Shown: piece after piece, positions 52,949-61,979 of the stretch
Layout of the letters: the number at the start of each line of letters is the position of its first letter
How positions within the stretch are numbered: the stretch's first letter is position 1
NCBI GenBank assembly: GCA_964194625.1
Contig: CAXMNC010000215.1
Span: 1 to 64,000 of the forward strand
DNA: 64,000 nucleotides
DNA from: SPGG2 sp964194625
Lineage (GTDB): Bacteria; Pseudomonadota; Gammaproteobacteria; Acidiferrobacterales; SPGG2
Direction of reading: 5' to 3'
The notes under the pieces: generated by a model
Database searches by the model: none
What the model saw: only the letters and a program-made list of their open reading frames with translations
What the model was told of the DNA's origin: nothing
Made by a program: the position numbers and the translations under genes

Positions 52949-53716
52949 ATGCCGCCTACGATTAAAACGCCAGAGGAAATAGAGAAAATGCGTGTTGCCG
53001 GACAGCTGGCGGCCGAAGTGTTAAAAATGATTGAACCGTATGTTCAGCCCGGCATCACCACGGGTGAGCTCGATCGAATCTGCCATGATCATATCGTCGA
53101 TAAACAGCAAGCCATTCCCGCCCCACTCAACTACAAGGGATTTCCGAAATCGATTTGTACTTCTGTGAATTACCAGGTGTGCCACGGAATACCCGGTGAC
53201 AAAAGACTAAAAAAAGGGGACATCATCAATATCGATATCACTGTAATCAAAGATGACTATCACGGTGACACAAGTAAGATGTTCTTTGTGGGTGAACCAT
53301 CGATCCAAGCGCAAAGACTTGTGAGGTTAAGTCACGAATGTATGGTGAAGGGCATCGAGAAAGTAAGGCCGGGCGTTCGCTTAGGCGACATCGGCTACGC
53401 GATCCAGCAACACGCCGAAAGAAACAATTGCTCCGTGGTGCGGGAGTATTGCGGCCACGGCATAGGGCGTCAATTCCATGAGGAACCTCAGGTATTGCAC
53501 TATGGAAAGCCTAGTACCGGCATGGAACTTGTACCCGGAATGACGTTCACCATCGAGCCCATGATCAACGCGGGGCGCAAAGAAGTAAAACTTCTGCCGG
53601 ATAACTGGACCGTCGTCACTCGCGACCATAGCTTGTCCGCGCAATGGGAGCATACGATGTTGCTGACGGACACGGGCTGTGAGGTGCTGACTCAAATTCC
53701 CGGTGACGACCTTTGA
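52949..53716 (+). CDS. map: Methionine aminopeptidase type I
   Basis: Removes N-terminal methionine from new proteins. The 255-residue protein has the five metal ligands in NIDITVIKDDYHGDTSKMF (two Asp), GHGIGRQFHEEP (His), FTIEPMINAG (Glu) and SAQWEHTMLLTD (Glu). It diverges from rpsB across a 274-bp region, the arrangement conserved in gammaproteobacteria, and is followed after 36 nt by glnD. Confidence 0.97.
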   Translation: MPPTIKTPEEIEKMRVAGQLAAEVLKMIEPYVQPGITTGELDRICHDHIVDKQQAIPAPLNYKGFPKSICTSVNYQVCHGIPGDKRLKKGDIINIDITVIKDDYHGDTSKMFFVGEPSIQAQRLVRLSHECMVKGIEKVRPGVRLGDIGYAIQQHAERNNCSVVREYCGHGIGRQFHEEPQVLHYGKPSTGMELVPGMTFTIEPMINAGRKEVKLLPDNWTVVTRDHSLSAQWEHTMLLTDTGCEVLTQIPGDDL

Positions 53717-53752
53717 GTATGCCCTGAAGCGAGCTAATCTCGCGATCGAACA

Positions 53753-56485
53753 ATGGCAATAGATAGAGATCAGCTATTCAATGCGCGCGAGTTCGAGCGG
53801 GCCCTAAGCATTTCAGACAAGCCACTCCCTCTGTTTCGTGCCGCGCTAAAATCCGGACGCGATCTCCTAGAAAAACAACACACTGAAAATACTGCGGCAC
53901 CACAGATCGTCGCCGCACAAGCATGGCTAATCGATCAGTTACTGATAGCGGCCTGGAGATTACATCTAGCTTTACTGCCATCGGAGCAAGCGCTATCACT
54001 AATTGCAGTCGGTGGTTACGGTCGAGGCGAACTACACCCGGCTTCCGACATCGACCTAATGCTATTGGCCGAAAAAGACCAACACGAGCAGATCGGTGGT
54101 TTTGCGGAAACGTTTGTCCAATTCCTCTGGGATATGGGTTTGGAGGTGGGGCACAGTGTTCGTTCAATACGAGACTGTGTGCAATTGGCCAAGAAGGATA
54201 TTACGGTAGCCACGAACATAATGGAAGCCCGACTGCTTTATGGCGATCAACGTATTTTCGACAAGATGCAACGTGTCACAAGCCCACCAAAAGTTTGGCC
54301 AAGTCGAAAATTTTTCTCTGCAAAATGGCAAGAACAGATCGACCGACATCTTCGCTTCGAAGACACAGCTTACGACCTAGAACCCAATATAAAGGAAGGG
54401 CCAGGCGGCTTACGCGACATTCAAATGATTGCCTGGGTCACACAACGTCATTTCAACACAAGCTCCTTGCACGATCTCGTGCCGCTCGATTTCCTCCGTG
54501 AGGAGGAATATCGCGCGCTCATGCGTGGACGAAACTTTCTTTGGCAAATACGAAACGGGTTACATTACTTGTCTGGGCGCCGGGAAGATCGACTCCTATT
54601 CGATCACCAACGGATGCTTGCAAAGCAACTTGGCTATATTGACAAACCAGGTGGTCTAGCCGTTGAGCAATTTATGAAGCGCTACTACCGGACGGTCAAA
54701 GAATTATCGCTACTGAACGAGATCCTGCTGCAGCACTTCCAGGAAGCGATTCTCGCCCGCGGTGCCGCTAGCATCAAACCCATTAATCGGCGTTTTCGAT
54801 CGCGTAACAACTTTATTGAGGTTGTAAGTGATAAGGTCTTTGAACGCTCGCCGTATGCCATACTCGAGCTGTTCCATATCCTTCAGCAGCAACCCGCACT
54901 AAAGGGTGTTCGTGCCCATACCATTCGGCTTGTGCGCGCGAATCTTGATCGTATCGATCGAGATTTCCGCAAGGATTTAGGTTGTCGCAGTCTTTTTATG
55001 GAAATAATACGGAGTCCGGTTGGGATCACACACGCACTGCGCCGGATGAATGCATATGGTGTTCTCGGTGCCTATATTCCAGCGTTCGGTAGGATCGTGG
55101 GCCAAATGCAACATGACCTATTTCATGTGTATACAGTCGATGAGCACTTGCTTTTTGTGGTGCGAAACCTCCGCAGATTCACGATCTCAGAACACCAGCA
55201 CGAGTTTCCGCTAGCGAGCTCGCTTATTAAACATCTGGTCAAACCCGAGCGGTTGTACCTGGCGGCACTATTCCATGACATTGCCAAAGGTCGTGGTGGT
55301 GACCATTCCGTGATAGGCGAGAAGGTGGTGCGTGGGTTTTGCAAACTGCACGGCTTGAGTGACTATGATTGCCACTTCATTTGCTGGCTGGTACGCAATC
55401 ACCTAATGATGTCATGGACCGCACAACGCCAAGACATCCATGACCCCGATGTTGTGCTTGAATTTGCGCGCAAGACAGGAAACCAGGAACGCCTCGATAA
55501 TCTCTATCTGCTGACTGTCGCCGATATACGTGGCACGAGTCCGAAAGTATGGAACGCCTGGAAGGGTCGCTTATTGTCGGAACTGTACGCAGCAACAACG
55601 CGGATATTCTACCGTGGTTTTGCCACACCATTTGACGTCAAGGCCCAGATCCAAGATCTGCAAAACGAAGCATTGACGCTCATTAGGGACAGGAAACTGC
55701 CGGATGGTTTAATCAAGACCTACTGGCAGCAACTCGATAACGAATATTTCCTCCGATACGACGCACAGAGCCTCGCTTGGCATGTCGAAACCATCGCCAG
55801 ATCCTCCGCTGCTGATTTCCCGATCGTCGCCACCCACTACAATCCAGATATTGGCGGCAGTGAATTCTTTATATATACGCCAGACCGGGAGTATCTATTT
55901 GTGGTCCAGACCGGTGGCTTTGATCAGATGAACCTTTCGATCGTGGACGCGCGAATCCACACAACCCGGGACGGATTTGCTCTAAATACTTTTGTGGTGC
56001 TCGATTCGGATGGTGAGCCTGTACGCGACCGCAAGCTCTTATCAGATATGCAACAGACCATGCGCCAACAACTATTGAACCCTCATGAAGGACGCGATAT
56101 TCGCATGGTTCGCCTACCTCGCCGTCTCAAACATTTTCCTATCGAGACCAAGGTAAATTTCAGCTCGGCCGCAAACGGACAACAAACGATTATGGAAGTC
56201 GTAGCGCAGGATAGGCCAGGGCTTCTTTACCAGGTAGCACGCGCATTGCAACATTGTCACGTTGATCTCGTAACTGCCAAGATTTCGACATATGGTGAAC
56301 GCGCCGAGGACATCTTTTTCCTGACAGATCTTGAACGACGGCCAATCGTAGACAAGACTCAGCTCGAGTGTCTTGCGACTCAAATCTATGAAAATCTAAA
56401 GATTCCGACGTCGATCGGCACAACTGACAAGGGATCAACGACCGAGGAGCGGACTACCACCAAAAAGGTACGAAATGCTAGTTAG
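53753..56485 (+). CDS. glnD: Bifunctional uridylyltransferase/uridylyl-removing enzyme GlnD
   Basis: Glutamine sensor that uridylylates or deuridylylates PII proteins to control nitrogen assimilation. The 910-residue protein has the nucleotidyltransferase motif GGYGRGELHPASDIDLM (about 87-103), an HD domain with LFHDIAKGRGGDHS (about 505-520), and two C-terminal ACT domains (about 710-790 and 820-890, the second starting near VVAQDRPGLLYQVARAL). ATG start 36 nt after map. Its stop lies 3 nt from that of convergent amiC. No PII or glutamine synthetase gene is in the window. Confidence 0.97.
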   Translation: MAIDRDQLFNAREFERALSISDKPLPLFRAALKSGRDLLEKQHTENTAAPQIVAAQAWLIDQLLIAAWRLHLALLPSEQALSLIAVGGYGRGELHPASDIDLMLLAEKDQHEQIGGFAETFVQFLWDMGLEVGHSVRSIRDCVQLAKKDITVATNIMEARLLYGDQRIFDKMQRVTSPPKVWPSRKFFSAKWQEQIDRHLRFEDTAYDLEPNIKEGPGGLRDIQMIAWVTQRHFNTSSLHDLVPLDFLREEEYRALMRGRNFLWQIRNGLHYLSGRREDRLLFDHQRMLAKQLGYIDKPGGLAVEQFMKRYYRTVKELSLLNEILLQHFQEAILARGAASIKPINRRFRSRNNFIEVVSDKVFERSPYAILELFHILQQQPALKGVRAHTIRLVRANLDRIDRDFRKDLGCRSLFMEIIRSPVGITHALRRMNAYGVLGAYIPAFGRIVGQMQHDLFHVYTVDEHLLFVVRNLRRFTISEHQHEFPLASSLIKHLVKPERLYLAALFHDIAKGRGGDHSVIGEKVVRGFCKLHGLSDYDCHFICWLVRNHLMMSWTAQRQDIHDPDVVLEFARKTGNQERLDNLYLLTVADIRGTSPKVWNAWKGRLLSELYAATTRIFYRGFATPFDVKAQIQDLQNEALTLIRDRKLPDGLIKTYWQQLDNEYFLRYDAQSLAWHVETIARSSAADFPIVATHYNPDIGGSEFFIYTPDREYLFVVQTGGFDQMNLSIVDARIHTTRDGFALNTFVVLDSDGEPVRDRKLLSDMQQTMRQQLLNPHEGRDIRMVRLPRRLKHFPIETKVNFSSAANGQQTIMEVVAQDRPGLLYQVARALQHCHVDLVTAKISTYGERAEDIFFLTDLERRPIVDKTQLECLATQIYENLKIPTSIGTTDKGSTTEERTTTKKVRNAS

Positions 56486-56488
56486 CTC

Positions 56489-57787
56489 TTAAGGGATCAC
56501 CAGCTTGCGTCCAACCTTAAGCTTGTTGCCGCTCAAGTTATTGGCGAAACGCAGCGTGTCCATATGTACATCGTACAGTCTCGCAATCGCAGATAGCGTA
56601 TCGCCCGGCTGTACGATATGCACACGTCGCTCGTCCGCACGCTCCGGCTGATTGTCAGCAAGTTTGCGCCGCGTTGCGTAGCGTTTGATCCCCTTGAAGA
56701 TAGCACCCGCAAGCTTTCGCTGATAACCCTTACTGCGTAACTTCTTCTCTTCCGTGGGTGTCGAGATAAATGCAGTCTCGATCAAAAGCGAGGGTACATC
56801 CGGTGCTTTCAATACAGCGAATCCGGCCTGTTGCACCGTCTCAATATGGATTGGGCCAACACGCTTGAGCTCCGATAGAACAGACGAGCCTAGCTCAACA
56901 CTAGAGCCGATAGTCGCCGTTTGTGAAAGATCGAGCAGCACTTTTGCCAGAAGATCATCTTTATCGCTTAGGCTGACACCCCCGATCAAATCGGATGCAT
57001 TGTGTTTGTTAGCCAAAGTTCTAGCCAAGGCACTCGTCGCTCCACGCTCGGACAGTGCGTATACAGATGCGCCACGGGCACGACGCTTACCTGGTAAGGC
57101 GTCAGCGTGTATTGACACAAATATGTCTGCTTCATTTTTCCGTGCTTTTTCATAGCGGTCTTTTAGTTTTACATAGTAATCCGCTTTGCGGGTCATGACC
57201 GCCCGCATATTTGGCTCGGCATCCACAAGTTTCTTGAGCTGTTTCGCGATCGCAAGCACCACGTCTTTTTCTCGGGTCTTGTAGCGCCGACCGACGGCAC
57301 CTGGATCTTCGCCACCGTGACCGGCGTCGATGGCGATAACTATGTAGTGGCGCTTGGACTTCGCCGGCTTCCTTTGTGCTCGCGGTGCGCCCTTGGCCTC
57401 ATAAAGGTCTATGACGAGACGATGACCGTATTGACCATAGGGTTTGAGAACCAACGTTCGCGGCCGCACCGGCTGCTTGAGGTCCAGTACGATGCGCAGC
57501 TTGTTGTCGCCGTGAGCGCCGGTACGGATACCGGCGAGTATGGGCTCGTTGGGGTCGGGGGTTGGAATCGCTCCCAGTAGACGACCGTTCTCTAAGTCAA
57601 CCACCAGCCGATCAGGATTCTTTAGGATAAACAGCCGATGTTCGAGGGTCCCACTAAGATCAAACACCAAGCGCGTGTGATCGGGAGCTCGCCATAGGCG
57701 CAGGTTTTCAACCGCGACGGTGGCACCTTGACCGAACCCAGGGAAGAGGCCCAGGAACAGTAGAACGCCAAGGCGCGCGATTCTCAT
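56489..57787 (-). CDS. amiC: N-acetylmuramoyl-L-alanine amidase with AMIN and LysM domains
   Basis: Periplasmic peptidoglycan amidase for daughter-cell separation. The 432-residue precursor has a signal peptide (about 1-22), an AMIN septal-targeting domain (about 25-130), an Amidase_3 catalytic domain (about 148-375; zinc ligands His157 in DAGHGGEDPGA, Glu173, His227 in SIHADA), and a C-terminal LysM domain (about 389-432, VQPGDTLSAIARLYDVH). The AmiB or AmiC label is interchangeable here; the LysM and the tsaE neighbour resemble AmiB of enterics. It overlaps tsaE by 4 nt (ATGA). mutL, often next, is absent. Confidence 0.93.
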   Translation of the reverse strand: MRIARLGVLLFLGLFPGFGQGATVAVENLRLWRAPDHTRLVFDLSGTLEHRLFILKNPDRLVVDLENGRLLGAIPTPDPNEPILAGIRTGAHGDNKLRIVLDLKQPVRPRTLVLKPYGQYGHRLVIDLYEAKGAPRAQRKPAKSKRHYIVIAIDAGHGGEDPGAVGRRYKTREKDVVLAIAKQLKKLVDAEPNMRAVMTRKADYYVKLKDRYEKARKNEADIFVSIHADALPGKRRARGASVYALSERGATSALARTLANKHNASDLIGGVSLSDKDDLLAKVLLDLSQTATIGSSVELGSSVLSELKRVGPIHIETVQQAGFAVLKAPDVPSLLIETAFISTPTEEKKLRSKGYQRKLAGAIFKGIKRYATRRKLADNQPERADERRVHIVQPGDTLSAIARLYDVHMDTLRFANNLSGNKLKVGRKLVIP

Positions 57788-58239
57788 GACAGGTCGGTCA
57801 ATAGGTCAGCACCCCGATCGGTACGAGACATCAGATGCACGATACGCTTATGGTCGGCTTTGTGGATGACAACGTCAATATCCGGCATCGGTAAAACCTC
57901 GGCGGCACGCTCCGCCCACTCCACCAGGCAGACGTTTCTAGCTCTAACATAATCGCGGAATCCCACGAATTCCAACTCGTTGGGATCCTTTAACCGATAG
58001 AGATCGAAATGGTAGGTATTCTGACCGGCAACCGAGTAGGGCTCGACGAGCGTAAAGGTGGGACTCTTGACCACGCCCACATGGCCCAAGGCACGCAACA
58101 ATCCGCGCACCAGTGTCGTCTTTCCAGTACCTAGCTCGCCGTGCAGATAGATCAATTGCACTTTGGCAATACCCGGCGCCAGTCGCGCTCCCAATGCCTC
58201 CATATCCGCCACTTCCGGAATTTCGATCTCAAGCTTCAT
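57784..58239 (-). CDS. tsaE: tRNA threonylcarbamoyladenosine biosynthesis ATPase TsaE
   Basis: ATPase partner of TsaB-TsaD in making t6A37 on ANN-decoding tRNAs. The 151-residue protein has Walker A HGELGTGKTTLVRG (about 33-46), KSPTFTLVEPY, and the HFDLYRLKDPNELEFVG motif typical of the family. ATG start, overlapping the nnr stop by 11 nt and amiC by 4 nt. The nnr-tsaE-amiB order is conserved in gammaproteobacteria. Confidence 0.96.
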   Translation of the reverse strand: MKLEIEIPEVADMEALGARLAPGIAKVQLIYLHGELGTGKTTLVRGLLRALGHVGVVKSPTFTLVEPYSVAGQNTYHFDLYRLKDPNELEFVGFRDYVRARNVCLVEWAERAAEVLPMPDIDVVIHKADHKRIVHLMSRTDRGADLLTDLS

Positions 58240-59728
58240 GAATCGAGAGTCGATTCAGCCTCGTACGAACTAGCGGTAGCAAATCAGAGGCCAGCAATCC
58301 GATTTCACCGTTGTTGCGTGCAGCGTCGTCGGCAGCCGTAGCATGCAGCCAGACGCCAAGCCGTGCCGCGTCCAACCGCGATAACCCCTGGGCCAAAAGA
58401 GCAGCAATGATTCCCGTCAGTACGTCGCCCATACCTCCGCTCGCCATGCCGGGGTTACCAGCATCACATAACCACACGTCACGATCACCGGACTCAGTAA
58501 TCAATGTTCCGGCACCCTTTAGGACGATTACACCCCCAAAACGTTCCGCCAGCGATCGAACTGCATCGAAACGCTGTGCCTGCACCTCTGCGCTTGTACA
58601 TTTAAGTAGACGCGCCGCTTCACCCGGATGTGGCGTCAGAACCCAGTCATCGCGTTTCATGGGATCCGGGGCTAACAGGTTCAGTCCGTCGGCATCAACC
58701 ACCAACGGTTTGCTGGATTCCAAAGCGGTAGCCAGCATTCTGCGTCCCCACTGCTCCCTCCCTAGGCCGGGACCTACCGCGATGACGGTTGCGCGCTCGA
58801 TAGCCGCGCGTAATTGCCTCACCTCCCGCAACCCACAACTCATCAGCTCCGGTCGATGCGAGGCGATGTAGGCAGCATGGGTGGGATGAGTCGCCACCGT
58901 CACTAGACCAGCCCCAGTCCGACAGGCGGCCTCGCCTGCCAATCGTACTGCCCCACTCATACCCTCGGTGCCGCCGATCACGACGACATGGCCGACATCT
59001 CCTTTATGCAAAGTGCGGCGCCGGCGCGGCGCCAAAGACAACAATGATTGCTCTGTGATTCGTAACGCAGAGGGCGGGACATTGCGATAGACATCGGTTG
59101 GTACACCTAGGTCGTCGAACACCAAATGGCCACGAAAACCCGGACCTTCGCCGGTAAACAAACCAGTTTTAAGACCGATGAATGTTATCGTGACATCAGC
59201 ATGAACAGCGGCGCCCAACACGCGGCCAGAATCTGCATGTAAACCGGACGGAATATCGACCGCCAATACAGCCACATTAGCCGCGTTGATTGCATCAATC
59301 GCCACCTGCCAGTCATCGGTGACTTCACGCTCCAAGCCAGTCCCAAAAAGCGCATCGACGATTACCTCGGCGCTTTCAAGCCGCGACGCTCGGAATGGAT
59401 GACAACGGACGCCGGCCGCTTCCATCTTCTCGCGGGCCGCGCGCGCATCCCCACGGCGGCGCTCGGGATCGCCAAGCTCTAGCACCACCGGCATCAAACC
59501 CGCTTGCTGCGCAAGCCGTGCGACGACGTAACCGTCCCCACCATTGTTCCCTACGCCACACACTACCGCGATGATCCGAGCCCGTGGATAACGCTGCCGC
59601 AACAGCGCGAAGGTTGCCTGGCCGGCACGACACATTAACATCGAGCCTGGGATCCCTTCTTGCGTTATCGCAATTTTATCCAGTTGCCGAGTCTGTTCGG
59701 CATAATACAATGCTTGAGGTAATTTCAT
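58229..59728 (-). CDS. nnr: Bifunctional NAD(P)H-hydrate epimerase/dehydratase
   Basis: Repairs hydrated NAD(P)H: the N-terminal domain (about 1-215) epimerises R- and S-hydrates, and the C-terminal domain (about 230-495) dehydrates the S form with ADP. The 499-residue protein shows the epimerase motif VCGVGNNGGDGYVVARL and the YjeF C-terminal motifs VIGGTEGMSGAVRLAGEAA, VLTPHPGEAARLL and NPGMASGGMGDVLTG. ATG start. It diverges from queG with an 87-bp intergenic region. Confidence 0.96.
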   Translation of the reverse strand: MKLPQALYYAEQTRQLDKIAITQEGIPGSMLMCRAGQATFALLRQRYPRARIIAVVCGVGNNGGDGYVVARLAQQAGLMPVVLELGDPERRRGDARAAREKMEAAGVRCHPFRASRLESAEVIVDALFGTGLEREVTDDWQVAIDAINAANVAVLAVDIPSGLHADSGRVLGAAVHADVTITFIGLKTGLFTGEGPGFRGHLVFDDLGVPTDVYRNVPPSALRITEQSLLSLAPRRRRTLHKGDVGHVVVIGGTEGMSGAVRLAGEAACRTGAGLVTVATHPTHAAYIASHRPELMSCGLREVRQLRAAIERATVIAVGPGLGREQWGRRMLATALESSKPLVVDADGLNLLAPDPMKRDDWVLTPHPGEAARLLKCTSAEVQAQRFDAVRSLAERFGGVIVLKGAGTLITESGDRDVWLCDAGNPGMASGGMGDVLTGIIAALLAQGLSRLDAARLGVWLHATAADDAARNNGEIGLLASDLLPLVRTRLNRLSIHEA

Positions 59729-59815
59729 CTTGTGATGTATTGTATCCAGGACAACGAGGTCAACCTAGAAGAAGTTGCCGTGTCACAACGATTGTTAAGG
59801 TCGTAGGCCAAACAG

Positions 59816-60889
59816 ATGGCAGACTTCACACAACTGCGCAACGACATACGGGCCTGGGGGCGTGACCTTGGGTTTCAACAGGTCGGAATCTCCGATATCG
59901 ATTTAGGTGCGGCCGAGGTCCGGCTATTGAATTGGCTAGATGCTGGTCGTCATGGGGAAATGCGCTACATGACAGCCCACCAAACTCGTCGTAGTCGCCC
60001 AGCAGATCTGTTTCCGGGAACGCTTCGCGTAATCTGCGCCCGCATGGATTACATGCCGGCGAAAGTCGCAGATACTGACACGGTCCTGGCGGACCCCACT
60101 CTTGGTTTTATTTCACGCTATGCGCTCGGGCGCGACTATCACAAGGTGATGCGCAATCGACTTAGGCGCCTCGCAGACAGAATCGAACAGGCGATCGGCA
60201 AACATCACTATCGCGTTTTCACCGACAGTGCGCCGGTGTTAGAGAAGCCCCTGGCCGAGAAGGCCGGGCTAGGGTGGGTTGGCAAGCATACGAACCTACT
60301 GCATCGCGAGGCGGGGTCCTGGTTCTTCCTCGGTGAAATCTACACCGATCTCCCGTTGCCAATCGATGCCCCCGTCGAAAATCACTGCGGCCGCTGCCAA
60401 GCTTGTATCGATATCTGTCCCACCGGCGCCATCACTGGCCCATATGAGCTCGACGCGCGACTTTGCATCTCTTATCTGACGATCGAGTTGCGCGGGCCAA
60501 TACCGATCGAGCTGCGACCGCTCATCGGAAACCGTATTTTCGGATGCGACGACTGTCAGTTGGTATGTCCCTGGAATCGGTTTGCAAAGACTACGACCGA
60601 ACCCGATTTTGATGTTCGTCACGGCCTCGATGCAGCACAACTCGTCGACCTATTTGCATGGACCGAGGCCCAGTTTTTGACTAGAACTGAAGGCTCTGCT
60701 ATTCGCCGAATCGGCTATGTATGTTGGTTACGAAATATAGCGGTAGCATTGGGCAATGCACCCATCAGCGATGTCGTTATCGCGGCGCTACAAACCAGAC
60801 AAGATCATTCTTCGGCATTGGTACGAGAACATGTACGGTGGGCCTTAGCGAGGCATATCGGCGACCAGACAACACCTACCGAAGAGTAG
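59816..60889 (+). CDS. queG: Epoxyqueuosine reductase QueG
   Basis: Cobalamin- and Fe-S-dependent enzyme reducing epoxyqueuosine to queuosine in tRNA wobble positions. The 357-residue protein has the family start (QVGISDIDLGAAEVRLLNWL), MRYMTAHQTRR, and two cysteine clusters, CGRCQACIDICPTGAI and CDDCQLVCPWN, that bind [4Fe-4S] groups. A helical repeat region (about 300-350) ends the protein. Its TAG stop directly abuts the TAA stop of convergent orn with no spacer. Confidence 0.95.
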   Translation: MADFTQLRNDIRAWGRDLGFQQVGISDIDLGAAEVRLLNWLDAGRHGEMRYMTAHQTRRSRPADLFPGTLRVICARMDYMPAKVADTDTVLADPTLGFISRYALGRDYHKVMRNRLRRLADRIEQAIGKHHYRVFTDSAPVLEKPLAEKAGLGWVGKHTNLLHREAGSWFFLGEIYTDLPLPIDAPVENHCGRCQACIDICPTGAITGPYELDARLCISYLTIELRGPIPIELRPLIGNRIFGCDDCQLVCPWNRFAKTTTEPDFDVRHGLDAAQLVDLFAWTEAQFLTRTEGSAIRRIGYVCWLRNIAVALGNAPISDVVIAALQTRQDHSSALVREHVRWALARHIGDQTTPTEE

Positions 60890-61453
60890 TTACAGTCGAA
60901 GCAACTGTGCGCGATAGTGCTTTAGTTCTTCGATAGATTCGCGCACATCATCGAGCGCTTTGTGTGTGTTCTTTTTAACCAGCCCATTGTAGACGTCGGG
61001 CTTCCATCGGCGTGCCAGCTCCTTGAGCGTACTCACGTCAAGATTGCGGTAGTGAAACCAGGCCTCCAGTTCCGGCATACAACGTGCTAGGAAACGCCGA
61101 TCCTGGCAGATGCTATTTCCACACATCGGTGACTTTTTCTTAGGTACATAACGCTCGATAAACTCCAGCGTCTGTCGTTCAGCATCGATTTCTCCCAACA
61201 CCGACGCCCGCACACGTTCGACAAGGCCGGTCTCCGAATGTGTGCGTGTATTCCATTCGTCCATATTCTCGAGTACCGAGGCCGGCTGATGCACCGCCAA
61301 CACAGGACCCTCAGCAAGTATGTTCAGCGCGCTGTCTGTAATAATGGTCGCGACTTCTAGAATGCGATCGGTCTCCGTATCTAAACCGGACATTTCCAGA
61401 TCGATCCAGATCAGGGCATCGGGGGCCTGTGTCCCCGAAGGTGCTTGCGCCAT
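60890..61453 (-). CDS. orn: Oligoribonuclease
   Basis: 3'-5' exonuclease that finishes RNA decay and, in pseudomonads, degrades pGpG from c-di-GMP turnover. The 187-residue DEDDh protein has IWIDLEMSGLDTETDRILEVA (first Asp/Glu pair), GNSICQDRRFL (next Asp), and HKALDDVRESIEEL (His and Asp). ATG start; it diverges from phhB across 74 bp. An EAL-domain gene, which would yield pGpG if active, lies at the left edge but is not linked to orn. Confidence 0.96.
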   Translation of the reverse strand: MAQAPSGTQAPDALIWIDLEMSGLDTETDRILEVATIITDSALNILAEGPVLAVHQPASVLENMDEWNTRTHSETGLVERVRASVLGEIDAERQTLEFIERYVPKKKSPMCGNSICQDRRFLARCMPELEAWFHYRNLDVSTLKELARRWKPDVYNGLVKKNTHKALDDVRESIEELKHYRAQLLRL

Positions 61454-61527
61454 GGGCTATCTCCAGTTCTAATCTCTATTCCACGAGCCTCGGTTCGACG
61501 ATGATATCACCGTAAGAGGGCGCCATC

Positions 61528-61860
61528 ATGATCGAATTGACAAAGAAACAATGTAAGCCTTGCGAAGGGGGCACTGCCCCGCTGACAGAGACGGAGGCGA
61601 AGGCCTTGCTCCAGCAAACACCAGAATGGTCACTGAACGAAGATGGTACCGAAATTCACCGTGCCTACGAATTTAAGAACTATCACCAGACCATGGCCTT
61701 CGTCAACGCCCTGGCTTGGATCGCACACCGAGAAGGCCATCACCCCGACATCGAAGTGGGCTACAAGCGCTGTCACGTACATTACAGCACGCATTCAATT
61801 GGTGGCCTGTCTGAGAACGACTTTATTTGTGCTGCAAAAATCGACGCCCTGGTCGCCTAG
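61528..61860 (+). CDS. phhB: Pterin-4a-carbinolamine dehydratase
   Basis: Dehydrates 4a-hydroxytetrahydropterin after aromatic amino acid hydroxylation; also a possible folate-pathway or regulatory protein. The 110-residue protein has the characteristic EFKNYHQTMAFVNALAWIAHREGHHPDIEVGY with its catalytic histidines. AGGG lies 8 nt before the ATG. No phenylalanine hydroxylase gene is nearby, so the partner is unknown. Followed by an intrinsic terminator, so probably monocistronic. Confidence 0.94.
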   Translation: MIELTKKQCKPCEGGTAPLTETEAKALLQQTPEWSLNEDGTEIHRAYEFKNYHQTMAFVNALAWIAHREGHHPDIEVGYKRCHVHYSTHSIGGLSENDFICAAKIDALVA

Positions 61861-61873
61861 TTTGGCGACTGCA

Positions 61874-61910
61874 GGCTAGGGCCCTGCGTCTTAACCCCCT
61901 AGCCTTTTTT
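61874..61910 (+). terminator. Intrinsic terminator after phhB
   Basis: Stem GGCTAGGG (61874-61881) and CCCTAGCC (61897-61904), loop of 15 nt, then six Ts (61905-61910). It lies 14 nt after the phhB stop. Confidence 0.8.
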
Positions 61911-61979
61911 CCACGTTAATAATCCACGGCTGCTACATTGGCCGCCGTGGCTACATCCTTGTCAACGTGGAGAAAACAT

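Noticed and set aside
54016..56438. Several 60-190 codon frames overlapping glnD on both strands
   Set aside because: They are shadows of a well-conserved 910-residue enzyme and show no protein family features.
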